Source of the DNA: an uncultured Lachnospiraceae bacterium
GTDB lineage: Bacteria; Bacillota; Clostridia; Lachnospirales; Lachnospiraceae
Length of the DNA stretch: 64,000 bases
Direction of reading: 5' to 3'
Assembly (NCBI GenBank): GCA_900319245.1
Contig: ONNQ01000007.1
Coordinates: 29,441-93,440, forward strand
In this document: positions 35,990 through 43,325 of the stretch, in pieces
How the letters are laid out: every line of letters begins with the position of its first letter
How positions within the stretch are numbered: position 1 is the stretch's first letter
Notes under the pieces: model-generated
The model's database searches: none
The model's input: the letters and a program-made list of their open reading frames with translations, nothing else
What the model was told of the DNA's origin: nothing
Made by a program: the position numbers and the translations under genes

Positions 35990-36286
35990 GGAGGGACAGA
36001 CTACCCCACAGAGCATGGCTTTGAAATGAGCGGTCAGTTTTGCTGGATTTTTATGGAAGTGAGAGCAAAGGGTGAGGGCGGCAGCTCCTGCTGCCCGAAA
36101 GCCCGCAATGTCTGAGGCGTCCGGTCATCAGAGCGGACGCCGAGTTTGGGCGAGCCCTGCTCGAACGACATAAAAATCCACTGCACAAACTCCGCGAATA
36201 CAACGCCTGCTCTGTGGGGTAGTCTGCCTTTTAAAAAAGGGCATTGCCCTCGCTGATGAATCAGCAAGATGCAATACCCTTTTTTA
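35990..36286 (+). ncRNA. Structured RNA element, copy B (unidentified family)
   Basis: On the plus strand a perfect 19-bp closing stem pairs 35997-36015 with 36208-36226. Inside are conserved GCTTTGAAATGAGCG (36018-36032) and a basal stem GGATTTTTATG/CATAAAAATCC (36045-36055 with 36169-36179), extended by GAGCA...TGCTC. Then come the hairpin 36076-36096 (one G-U pair) followed by GAAAGCCC, the hairpin GGCGTCCG/CGGACGCC with loop GTCATCAGAG (36116-36141), and CTCCGCGAATACAACGC (36190-36206). The core aligns to copy A at 63 of 73 positions, while closing and basal stems differ in sequence but stay paired. It ends in a forked terminator with TTTTTT. Confidence 0.65.
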
Positions 36287-36290
36287 TATG
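36218..36290. repeat. Repeated 3' terminator domain, copy 1
   Basis: From GGTAGTCTGCC to ATATG this stretch recurs at 62226-62306. It contains GGGCATTGC paired with GCAATACCC around an inner GCTGA-TGAA-TCAGC hairpin, with T-runs on both strands. It therefore serves copy B (plus) and the fructose PTS gene (minus) as a bidirectional terminator. Confidence 0.75.
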
Positions 36291-36313
36291 ATCCATAAAC
36301 CGAATCGAGTCTT

Positions 36314-38203
36314 TTATTCAGCGACATCCTTCTTGAGGAGCGCCAGCATAAAGAAGCTGACCAGCGTTCCAACAACAAGACTTGCCAGATACATGATAGG
36401 ATTTCCAACAACCGGGAATACGAAGATTCCACCGTGCGGCGCCATCAGCGTGCAGCCAAACAGTTCGGAGCACAGGCCTGCTGCCGCAGAACCGATTACA
36501 CAGCTGGGGATGACACGTGCAGGGTCAGCTGCTGCGTAAGGGATTGCACCTTCTGTGATGAAGGAAAGGCCCATGATGAAGTTGACAGGTCCATTGTCGC
36601 GCTCGGTCTTGGTCCACTTGTTCTTGCTCAGGATTGTGGAAAGAGCGATTGCGCAAGGAGGCGTCATGCCGCCGATCATGACAGCTGCCATGATGTCATA
36701 ATTGCCGGAAGCGATGGAAGCTGTTCCGAACAGATAAGCCGCTTTGTTGAAGGGGCCGCCCATATCGATGGCCATCATGCCGCCGACAATCGCGCCGAGC
36801 AGAAGCTTGGAGCTGCCGCCCATGCTGGCGAGACCGTTGTTCAGCCCTATGTTGATCGCACCGACGATGGGCTCAATAATGAAGTTCATACCCAGACCGA
36901 TGATCAGAATACCGAACAGCGGGAAGATCAGAACAGGGGCAATCTTCTCAATTGCATCCGGAAGCTTGTCCGTAACTTTCTTGAGAACCTGGATGATATA
37001 GCCTGCCAGGAAACCTGCTACCAGAGCGCCGAGGAAGCCGGACTTACCATTTGCCGCGATCATACCGCCGACAAAGCCGACTGCAAGTGCGGGTCTGTCA
37101 CCGATGGACTCCGCAATATAACCGGCAAGGACAGGAAGCATGAAACCGAACGCGACGCCGCCGATTCCCTTGAGCGTCGCTGCGACAGGTGTGAAGGAAC
37201 CAAAGTTTCCATCCTGGGGAGCGCCGGCAAGACCGTCAACCAAAAACGCCAGTGCGATCAGGATACCGCCGCCGACAACGAAGGGAAGCATGTGGGACAC
37301 GCCGTTCATCAGGTCCATATAGGCCTTGTGACCAAGGCTGTCGCCGCCACTGGAGCTTGCTTCTGCCGCAGCTGCATTTTCAGCTGTAAATACAGGCGCA
37401 TCACCGCTGATAATTCTGTCAACCAGCTGATCGGCCTTGGAAATACCATCGGATACCTGGCAGGTGATTACCTTCTTGCCGTTGAAACGATCGGTGGGCA
37501 CCTTGGTATCGACGGCCAGAATGACGCCGTCCGCATCCGCAATTTCCTGTGCCGTGATCACGTTCTTGGCACCGGAGGACCCTCTCGTTTCTACCTTGAC
37601 CCAGCATCCCTTGGCTTCTGCTGCCTTCTGGATCGCTTCTGCCGCCATGTAAGTATGGGCAATTCCTGTCGGGCAGGCTGTCACGGCGAGAATCTTCTTT
37701 CCTGCACCTGCAGATACAGGAGCCGCCGCCTGTGCCGGCGCCGCCTCTTCCACGTCGTACTTGTCGCAGATCGCGAGGAACTCATCCGGGCTGGAAGCGG
37801 ACTTCAGTGACTTTACAAAGTCGTCATGCATGAGCAGTCTGGAGAGTTTAGCCAGAACATCCAGATGGATATTGTCCTTCGTGTTGGGCGCCGCGATCAG
37901 GAACAGAAGATCAACCGGCTCTCCGTCGAGCGCCTCATATTCTACGCCGCCCGGGATAACCATAGCGGCAAGTCCCGGGCTCTTGACTGCGTCGCATTTT
38001 CCGTGCGGAATTGCAATTCCGTCGCCGATTCCCGTGGTTCCCTCTGTCTCACGGAAGAAGACCTGCTCTTTATAAGCCTTGTAATCAGAAATGTTGCCCG
38101 CTTTTTCCATCAGGGAGATTGCCATTTCCAGGCACTCCGCCTTGTTGGTAGGCGCAGCCTTGAGCGAGATGCTCTCCTTCTTCAGAAGGTCTGTGATTTT
38201 CAT
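36314..38203 (-). CDS. fruA: Fructose-type PTS enzyme II, fused EIIA-EIIB-EIIC
   Basis: Imports and phosphorylates fructose (or a related hexose) at the membrane; 629 residues in the order IIA-IIB-IIC. The IIA phosphorylation histidine is in GIAIPHGKC (H67), the IIB cysteine in AVTACPTGIAHTYMAAE (C177). The IIC membrane domain (about 290-620) has SGVSHMLPFVVGGGILIA-like and TEGAIPYAAADP motifs. ATG 38203 is used, with AAAGGGG 8 nt upstream. Unlike most fru operons there is no 1-phosphofructokinase or DeoR regulator next to it, so the gene stands alone here. Its stop is next to the repeated terminator domain shared with the structured RNA. Confidence 0.94.
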   Translation of the reverse strand: MKITDLLKKESISLKAAPTNKAECLEMAISLMEKAGNISDYKAYKEQVFFRETEGTTGIGDGIAIPHGKCDAVKSPGLAAMVIPGGVEYEALDGEPVDLLFLIAAPNTKDNIHLDVLAKLSRLLMHDDFVKSLKSASSPDEFLAICDKYDVEEAAPAQAAAPVSAGAGKKILAVTACPTGIAHTYMAAEAIQKAAEAKGCWVKVETRGSSGAKNVITAQEIADADGVILAVDTKVPTDRFNGKKVITCQVSDGISKADQLVDRIISGDAPVFTAENAAAAEASSSGGDSLGHKAYMDLMNGVSHMLPFVVGGGILIALAFLVDGLAGAPQDGNFGSFTPVAATLKGIGGVAFGFMLPVLAGYIAESIGDRPALAVGFVGGMIAANGKSGFLGALVAGFLAGYIIQVLKKVTDKLPDAIEKIAPVLIFPLFGILIIGLGMNFIIEPIVGAINIGLNNGLASMGGSSKLLLGAIVGGMMAIDMGGPFNKAAYLFGTASIASGNYDIMAAVMIGGMTPPCAIALSTILSKNKWTKTERDNGPVNFIMGLSFITEGAIPYAAADPARVIPSCVIGSAAAGLCSELFGCTLMAPHGGIFVFPVVGNPIMYLASLVVGTLVSFFMLALLKKDVAE

Positions 38204-38384
38204 AGTTTGTACCCCTTTCAATTGACACGCCGACATATAATTACAAGAAAGCCGCGGAGGCGTGCTGTCCGCATACTCCCTTGTTTATCACAAATGCGGA
38301 GGCCGCGTTTTCATTTCTGCGCTCCGCACTATGAACTGTTATGATCAGACAAGTTCTCTTGCCTGATTCCAATTGTTCTTCCGA

Positions 38385-39095
38385 CTATCTGCGCCTAGGG
38401 AGTACGGTTGAGGCAACAGACTCCGCTTTAAAGCGGGTTCCCTCAATCACCATACCGGTAAGGCGATTGCCATAGACACATCCCGTATCCAGCGCGATCA
38501 TTCCTGTCCGGGGCAATTCTCCCCAGATTCCCTCTTTGACAACCCCCATAGGCTGTGTTCCGTTAAAATAAAGCGGCATTTTATAGGGCGTATGCCCTGT
38601 CAGGACCAGCTTGCCTGCATAATCTGTATCCCGTCCCCAGATCAGCGTCATCACGTCATTGCTGGCAGGGTCCTCGTCCTTCAGGCAGGCATGCACACAC
38701 TGAAACCGATCCTCTTCGTCTATATAGTAGTAGGGCATCTGCTCATACCAGTCACGAAATTCCTTGATCTTATGCTTGTGGCCAATAAAAGAAAATACCG
38801 TCTTCTCACCGCTATTCATATACCACAGCTGCTTGTCCTGCGCGGATCCGCCCGTTGCGTCAAGCATCATCTGCTCGTGGTTTCCCCGCAAAAGGACACA
38901 GCGATCTCCCATCTCCTCTTTCAGTTCCCGCAAATATACAAACAGTTCGTAGATTCTGGGACCGCGGTCGATCGTATCCCCCAGATTGATCAGTCGATCT
39001 CTGGTCTTGTCAAAAGAGAGCTTGTCCAGAAGCTGTTTGCACTCATCAAGGCAGCCATGGAGATCTGTGATAATCACCACACGTTCACTTTGCAC
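38385..39095 (-). CDS. Metallophosphoesterase (PPP-family serine/threonine-type phosphatase)
   Basis: A 236-residue cytosolic phosphatase with the PPP/calcineurin-like metal-binding motifs ITDLHGCLDE (D/H), LINLGDTIDRGP and LLRGNHEQMML near residues 10-75, and LVLTGHTPY near 165. This is the size of bacterial PrpA/PrpE and diadenosine-tetraphosphatase-like proteins; the substrate (phosphoprotein or ApnA) cannot be told. The start codon is GTG at 39095, with GAGAGG 7 nt upstream. It is a single gene upstream of fruA on the same strand, with a 181-nt gap. Confidence 0.85.
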   Translation of the reverse strand: MQSERVVIITDLHGCLDECKQLLDKLSFDKTRDRLINLGDTIDRGPRIYELFVYLRELKEEMGDRCVLLRGNHEQMMLDATGGSAQDKQLWYMNSGEKTVFSFIGHKHKIKEFRDWYEQMPYYYIDEEDRFQCVHACLKDEDPASNDVMTLIWGRDTDYAGKLVLTGHTPYKMPLYFNGTQPMGVVKEGIWGELPRTGMIALDTGCVYGNRLTGMVIEGTRFKAESVASTVLPRRR

Positions 39096-39199
39096 AAAAG
39101 CACCTCTCTAAAACATCTCAAAATATAAATATTTCATAAAGATATTATGGGATAACACATTCAAATTGTCAATAAATTGTCAATGAAACCCCTATCATT

Positions 39200-39481
39200 T
39201 CAGTCGGCAAATTCCACGATCAGACCGGGATTGGCGTCTACCGCCGCCTTACACATCTGCTGCATAGCCGCAAAATATCTTGGCATGCTCTGCGCAAATT
39301 CCGTGCAGTTGATGAAGCAGATCAGGCAGTGATTGCCAAAACACGGTTCTGTCAATAGATCATGAAGCGCATCCAGGTTTCTCCCATACCATTCCGGAAC
39401 CGGAAGGGCAGCTTCGATCCTCTCATGCAGTTCTTTCCGGGCCGCAACGCCCGCAAGATCGATGATATACTCGTTGTTCAT
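39200..39481 (-). CDS. Barstar-family ribonuclease inhibitor
   Basis: A 93-residue cytosolic immunity protein predicted to bind and block a barnase-type RNase. It has the barstar pattern IDLAGVAARKELHERIEAALPVPEWYGRNLDALHDLLTE, where the WYGRNLDALHD helix supplies the aspartate that plugs the RNase active site. GGAGGAG precedes the ATG. It directly follows the barnase-type gene (gap 34 nt) on the same strand, so the pair forms a toxin/immunity unit in which the inhibitor protects the producing cell from RNase that is not yet exported. Confidence 0.92.
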   Translation of the reverse strand: MNNEYIIDLAGVAARKELHERIEAALPVPEWYGRNLDALHDLLTEPCFGNHCLICFINCTEFAQSMPRYFAAMQQMCKAAVDANPGLIVEFAD

Positions 39482-39515
39482 AGCCTGGCTCCTCCTCTTC
39501 TATCCTTTCCATCTG

Positions 39516-40091
39516 TCAGTACAGCTGCGTGAATGATTCATAATGATCATCCGTGTAATAAATCCTGCCGTCATCCGAGTAGATGATCCGCTTGGCGCCT
39601 CTCTTCTTTTGGCCCAGTGTATCGATATCGCACTCCTTATAATCGCCGTCCGGAAGGATTCCCTCATAGTTGCCAAAATAGCTGCCGCCTATACATTTTC
39701 CCGGTGCGTAAGGCTCCAGAGAACCGCCGCTCCATCCCAGCTTCTCAGCCTCCTTCTTGGTGATGAAGTTGGAGGGCAGTCTTCCGTACGTGTGTATATA
39801 CAGGGCGACGTCCTCTTTGGTCGTATAGCTTCCATCTTCGTCAATCGCGGGCGTCTCTTCCTCAGGTTCGGTATCCGCTTCTATTTCAGATTCAGGTTCT
39901 GCTTCTATCTGCTGCAGACCTTCTTGATTTTCCTGCTCTGCATCGTCAGTAACTGTCTGCAGCACGGATGCATTTTCCTGCGGCTTGGCAGATCCGGCCG
40001 GTCCGCCGCTGCGGCACCCTGCCAGGGATCCGATTGTCAGGATCACTGCCAGAAGCAGGCTGATCCAAAGGCTTCTACTTCGTCTCTTCAT
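39516..40091 (-). CDS. Barnase-type ribonuclease with lipoprotein signal
   Basis: A 191-residue guanyl-specific RNase. Signal peptide LWISLLLAVILTIGSLAGC ends in a LAGC lipobox, so it is expected to be membrane-anchored or shed outside. An acidic linker (about 35-80) leads to a complete barnase domain: VALYIHTYGRLPSNFITKKEAEKLGWSGGSLEPYAPGKCIGG, then the catalytic Glu (YKECDID), Arg (KRIIYSDDGRIYYT) and His (TDDHYESFTQLY), equivalent to barnase E73, R87 and H102. GGAGG lies 6 nt before the ATG. It lies between an NlpC/P60 wall-binding protein gene and barstar. A lipoprotein anchor is unusual for this enzyme. Confidence 0.93.
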   Translation of the reverse strand: MKRRSRSLWISLLLAVILTIGSLAGCRSGGPAGSAKPQENASVLQTVTDDAEQENQEGLQQIEAEPESEIEADTEPEEETPAIDEDGSYTTKEDVALYIHTYGRLPSNFITKKEAEKLGWSGGSLEPYAPGKCIGGSYFGNYEGILPDGDYKECDIDTLGQKKRGAKRIIYSDDGRIYYTDDHYESFTQLY

Positions 40092-40132
40092 ACCCTTCCT
40101 CCGTTCATCGGCCCTTCTTTTGATTTCTCCGA

Positions 40133-41260
40133 TCAGTCAAAAATCCTGCGGATTCCCGCAATGGTCCGGTAATCTGCTCTCTCACTGATCTTGATCCCGT
40201 CACGGCTGTTGGACGCATGGACAATCCTGCCGTCTCCCAGATAAATGGCGACATGGCCATAATAGCAGATAATATCGCCCGCCTTTGCCTCTTTGAGGGA
40301 GGCGACGCGCTTTCCTTTCGTGCGGATCGCCGCGTCATAGTGCGGAAGACTGACCCCGAAATGACGATAGATCAGCATCACGAATCCGGAACAATCGGTT
40401 CCCTTGGTCAGACTGTTGCCGCCATATACATACGGATTTCCCACAAACTGCAATGCATATTGGGCGACCAGTTCTCCCTTGGTGCGGACTACCTTATTCT
40501 CGTCCGATTCCTTCGCCGCCGTGCTCTTTACAGTGCTTCCGGATTCTGCTGCGCCAGTCTCCTTCTTCTCGTCATTCGTTTTCTTTTCATCAAGGACGCC
40601 GTTTGCGCCAAAATAGTACTTCTTTCCCTTCAGCGTCAGCCAGCCCGTCTTCATCGCCCCGCTGGATGTAAAATAGTACCGTTTCCCGCCGAGCGTCAGC
40701 CAGCCCGTCTTCATCGCCCCGCCGGATGTAAAATAGTACCGTTTTCCGCCTAGCTTCAGCCAGCCCGTCTTCATCGCCCCGCCGGATGTAAAATAGTACC
40801 GTTTCCCGCCTAGCTTCAGCCAGCCCGTCTTCATCGCCCCGCTGGCAGTCAGATAATAGCGCTTTCCGCCATCTCCCAGCCAACCGGTCTTCATTGCGCC
40901 GCTGCGCGTAAGGTAATACCATTTCCCGTTGTCCCTGACCCATCCGGTCTTCATTTTTCCGTCTCTGCCAAGGAAGTACCACTTACCGCCATCCTTGATC
41001 CAGCCCGTCAGGGCCTTTCCATTCCGCACATAAAACCAGCTTCCGTCCCTCTTGTGCCACCCGTTTCCAAGATAGCGGAACACATACAAGCCATATGCAT
41101 CCTTTCGATGGCGGCTGTCGCCTGCTGCGACCCTGCCCTCCGATATGCTGTATTGGCAGGTTGAAGAAACCGCTCCGGTTCCGGCCGTGGCGGCCTGCGC
41201 GGGAAGTGTCGTAACGATCATCAGGCATATTCCCATAATTGCTGCAAGTCGTTTTGTCAT
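40133..41260 (-). CDS. Secreted NlpC/P60 endopeptidase with tandem wall-binding repeats
   Basis: A 375-residue exported peptidoglycan hydrolase. Signal peptide MTKRLAAIMGICLMIVTTLPAQAA is cut after AQA. Residues about 55-210 hold some eight 20-residue wall-binding repeats of the form TGWLKLGGKRYYFTSGGAMK. Residues about 255-375 form the NlpC/P60 domain with catalytic Cys (GTDCSGFVMLIY) and His (YYGHVAIYLGDGRIVHAS). It should cut peptide stems in the wall. Repeat units at 40639-40878 are nearly identical in DNA with exact 60-bp period, so the array expanded recently. GGAGAG precedes the ATG. The barnase and barstar genes follow at 41 and 34 nt. Confidence 0.92.
   Translation of the reverse strand: MTKRLAAIMGICLMIVTTLPAQAATAGTGAVSSTCQYSISEGRVAAGDSRHRKDAYGLYVFRYLGNGWHKRDGSWFYVRNGKALTGWIKDGGKWYFLGRDGKMKTGWVRDNGKWYYLTRSGAMKTGWLGDGGKRYYLTASGAMKTGWLKLGGKRYYFTSGGAMKTGWLKLGGKRYYFTSGGAMKTGWLTLGGKRYYFTSSGAMKTGWLTLKGKKYYFGANGVLDEKKTNDEKKETGAAESGSTVKSTAAKESDENKVVRTKGELVAQYALQFVGNPYVYGGNSLTKGTDCSGFVMLIYRHFGVSLPHYDAAIRTKGKRVASLKEAKAGDIICYYGHVAIYLGDGRIVHASNSRDGIKISERADYRTIAGIRRIFD
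40639..40878 (-). repeat. Four 60-bp tandem coding repeats
   Basis: Four consecutive in-frame units of exactly 60 bp (20 codons) in the NlpC/P60 gene. The first three share almost every base, including GCCAGCCCGTCTTCATCGCC. The fourth diverges only at its end. Confidence 0.9.
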
Positions 41261-41312
41261 AAAGTGCTCTCCACATAAAGCAGCCTCTGCGGCTGCGCAT
41301 TGTTACGCGCAC

Positions 41313-41364
41313 ATTATAACATATTTGTTGCATAATTTCTTCAATTTTGTAAATATTATGTAAC
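41313..41364 (-). promoter_or_regulatory. Promoter region with WalR-type box (NlpC/P60 gene)
   Basis: TATAAT on the minus strand (41313-41318) has no good -35. On the plus strand TGTAAA-N5-TGTAAC (41348-41364) fits TGTWAH-N5-TGTWAH and is centred near -50 relative to the expected start, a position usual for activation by WalR. Confidence 0.5.
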
Positions 41365-41371
41365 TTTTGGT

Positions 41372-41770
41372 TTATTTTCTTGTCACAAACCACTTCATGT
41401 TTTCCTCATAAAAGAGATTCACCTCCTGTCCGCCCACCATACAGGTGTACATAAGTCCCATGCCGCCCGCTTTCCGGCTTGCCCTTCTCTCACATTTCTT
41501 GACGCGGTCGATCCTGTATTTGCGTCCATCCTCCCAGGTGATCCGGCAGGGCCGCAGAACCCCTTCTTTCGTAAATTCCGCTAATACGTCCACGTAGACC
41601 TTAGCCGGATTAACCGGCCCGTCGTCCCCGTAAACGCGAAACGTGCCGCTGTAATCCTGCTCTTTGCCTGTGCTGTCTATACTTCTCTGCCTTCGTCCGT
41701 CCTGCCTGGTCGGCTGCATTCCGTAGCTTCTAAGGGCATCACGGCTGATATTGGTATCTGTGTGAGGCAC
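41372..41770 (-). CDS. Small conserved protein of unknown function beside the Y-family polymerase
   Basis: A 132-residue soluble protein, not recognised. It has a basic central part (RQDGRRQRSIDSTG, KCERRASRKAGG) and a beta-rich pattern (CRITWEDGRKYRIDRVKKC ... GLMYTCMVGGQEVNLFYEENMKWFV), without signal peptide or membrane segment. The predicted start is GTG 41770 with GGAGG 9 nt upstream. It follows the DNA polymerase gene by about 100 nt on the same strand, so it may belong to the same damage-inducible unit. The alternating strand-turn pattern suggests a small beta-barrel, possibly nucleic-acid binding, but that is only a guess. Confidence 0.65.
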   Translation of the reverse strand: MPHTDTNISRDALRSYGMQPTRQDGRRQRSIDSTGKEQDYSGTFRVYGDDGPVNPAKVYVDVLAEFTKEGVLRPCRITWEDGRKYRIDRVKKCERRASRKAGGMGLMYTCMVGGQEVNLFYEENMKWFVTRK

Positions 41771-41872
41771 CTTGCTTCACCTCCTGTCCCTTGCGTTTAT
41801 GTATGATCGTTCTAAGTGATACCCGCGGACGACTTCGTCGGCCGGGGTTTTACACGCCTTTTCGACAATATA

Positions 41873-43135
41873 TCAGACCCCCGTCTGATTGCCTCTCTCG
41901 AAATAGCCGTGCGGATGTACGACATGGGTCTGCGCGTCCTCGTCCGACAGCTTCGTATCCACATGCATCAGGCCTCTTCGCACCGCCCAAAAGCCGAACC
42001 TGTCCCGGATCTCATCCACGGCCAGATCCGCCTTCAGCTGTTTCTCTCTCCACGCAGGGTCCGTGAACAGGCTGAGCTGATACGGATAATCCTCCATCTT
42101 CAAATGCGTGACTCTGACACCCACACTGCGAATCGGCTTCTCCCACCGGTAGTTCTCTCTGAAGAGCCGCATCGCTTCCTGCGCGATCTCTTCTGAGATA
42201 TTGGTCGGCATGTCGATCTTGTGCTGCCTGGAAAAGCCGGACAGATCCCCGTCTCTGACATAGATCTCCACCACGTCGCCGACAAATCCGTGCCTGCGAA
42301 GGCGTGAAGCCACGCTCTCCGACAGCATATAAAGCACCATCCGCACGTCCTGCTCTGTCGTCAGGTCTCTTGGCGTTGTCGTGCTGTTTCCTATGCTCTT
42401 GATCGGCATTTCACTGTGCTCTGCCGCCACCGGCGTCTGGTCCTCCCCTCTCGCAAAAGCCGACAGCACAAGGCCCATCTTGCCAAAAATATCCTTTAAA
42501 AGAGATGGATCGGTCCGCGCCAGTTCTCCGATCGTGAGAATCCCGTACCGGTTCAGCTTCCTCTTCGTCGCCCTTCCCACAAAAAGAAGATCCTCCACCG
42601 GACTTCTCCATACAATGTCCCTGTAATTGTCCCGGTTGATGACTGTGATCGCGTCCGGTTTTCTGTAGTCGGATCCGAACTTGGCGTAAATCTTGTTCCA
42701 GCTGACGCCTATGCTGACCGTGATCCCGAGTTCCTTCTTGATCCGCCCGGAAATCTCGGCGGCCAGATCCGGGCCGTTTCCCATGCATGCCTCACTCTGC
42801 GTGCAGTCGATCCAGCATTCGTCCAGTCCATAGGATTCAACCAAATCCGAATACTCTCTGTAGATCTCTCTGGTCAGATTGGAAAAGCGCAGGTACAGGT
42901 CCATTCTCGGCGGGACAATGATCAGTCCCGGGCAGGCCTGCCGTGCCTCCCACAGAGCCGTTCCGGTCTTCACGCCGGCTCTCTTAGCTATGTAATTGGC
43001 TGTCAGTATGATCCCGTGCCTCTGCTCCGGGTCGCCGCCGACCGCCAGGGGTTTCCCAGCAAGTTCCGGATGGTGCAGCATCTCTACGCTGGCATAGAAG
43101 CAATTGCAGTCGGAATGAAGAATGACTCTGTCCAT
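41873..43135 (-). CDS. Y-family DNA polymerase (DinB/UvrX type)
   Basis: Error-prone translesion polymerase, 420 residues. The catalytic carboxylates are in ILHSDCNCFYASVEML (D9) and SYGLDECWIDCTQS (D/E near 105). The steric-gate/fingers region reads GIILTANYIAKRAGVKTG, and the thumb helix-hairpin-helix is near IGELARTDPSLLKDIFGKMG. The C-terminal little-finger region ends without an obvious clamp-binding QLSLF-type tail, although YQLSLFTDP occurs near 370 and could serve. Strong promoter with a LexA-type box in the spacer, so it should be SOS-induced. It is divergent from a repressor/ImmA pair that carries matching sequence boxes. Confidence 0.92.
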   Translation of the reverse strand: MDRVILHSDCNCFYASVEMLHHPELAGKPLAVGGDPEQRHGIILTANYIAKRAGVKTGTALWEARQACPGLIIVPPRMDLYLRFSNLTREIYREYSDLVESYGLDECWIDCTQSEACMGNGPDLAAEISGRIKKELGITVSIGVSWNKIYAKFGSDYRKPDAITVINRDNYRDIVWRSPVEDLLFVGRATKRKLNRYGILTIGELARTDPSLLKDIFGKMGLVLSAFARGEDQTPVAAEHSEMPIKSIGNSTTTPRDLTTEQDVRMVLYMLSESVASRLRRHGFVGDVVEIYVRDGDLSGFSRQHKIDMPTNISEEIAQEAMRLFRENYRWEKPIRSVGVRVTHLKMEDYPYQLSLFTDPAWREKQLKADLAVDEIRDRFGFWAVRRGLMHVDTKLSDEDAQTHVVHPHGYFERGNQTGV

Positions 43136-43141
43136 GTATTT

Positions 43142-43174
43142 AAATTTCCTCTTTTCGTATTTTAATTTCCTCTT
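43142..43174 (-). repeat. Direct AAGAGGAAATT boxes in the polymerase leader
   Basis: On the minus strand AAGAGGAAATT followed by WAAATAC occurs twice at about 20-nt spacing (near 43142-43153 and 43164-43174). The promoter-distal copy doubles as the ribosome site of the polymerase gene. The same AGAGGAAAT recurs at the divergent gene's start site. Confidence 0.6.
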
Positions 43175-43180
43175 GCAATT

Positions 43181-43209
43181 AGTATATTTCGAACGTATAT
43201 TCGTGTCAA
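43181..43209 (-). promoter_or_regulatory. Polymerase promoter with LexA-type (SOS) box
   Basis: Minus strand TTGACA (43204-43209), 17 nt, TATACT (43181-43186), near consensus. The spacer contains CGAAC-GTAT-ATTCG (43190-43203), one mismatch from the Gram-positive SOS box CGAAC-N4-GTTCG. LexA binding there would block the promoter. Confidence 0.75.
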
Positions 43210-43221
43210 GAGGAGATTCTG

Positions 43222-43271
43222 TTGACAGGAGGGGAAACGGGATCTACAATAGAGGAAATTAGATTTCCTCT
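43222..43271 (+). promoter_or_regulatory. Repressor-gene promoter with inverted AGAGGAAAT operator
   Basis: TTGACA (43222-43227), 17 nt, TACAAT (43245-43250). The inverted repeat AGAGGAAAT-TAG-ATTTCCTCT (43251-43271) lies at the expected transcription start, suggesting that the helix-turn-helix protein encoded downstream represses itself. Confidence 0.65.
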
Positions 43272-43325
43272 ATTAGTTTCTCTTCACAGGCAGGGGATGC
43301 ACAGATCCAAGGAGATAGAAAACCT

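Noticed and set aside
35997-36226. 19-bp perfect inverted repeats as ends of a MITE-like insertion
   Set aside because: The pair is the closing stem of the structured element; copy A has a closing stem of different sequence at the same place, no target-site duplication is apparent, and the inner conserved hairpins fit RNA better. Not fully excluded.
36250-36275. CTGATGA resembling a hammerhead ribozyme core
   Set aside because: It is part of a simple GCTGA-TGAA-TCAGC hairpin; the required GAAA and three-stem arrangement are absent.
36434-37810. 458-residue open frame on the plus strand
   Set aside because: Antisense to the fructose PTS gene; no domain and improbable Cys/Asp/His composition.
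40639-40878. Regular 60-bp repeats as a possible CRISPR array
   Set aside because: The repeats are contiguous, in frame and encode 20-residue wall-binding units; there are no unique spacers.
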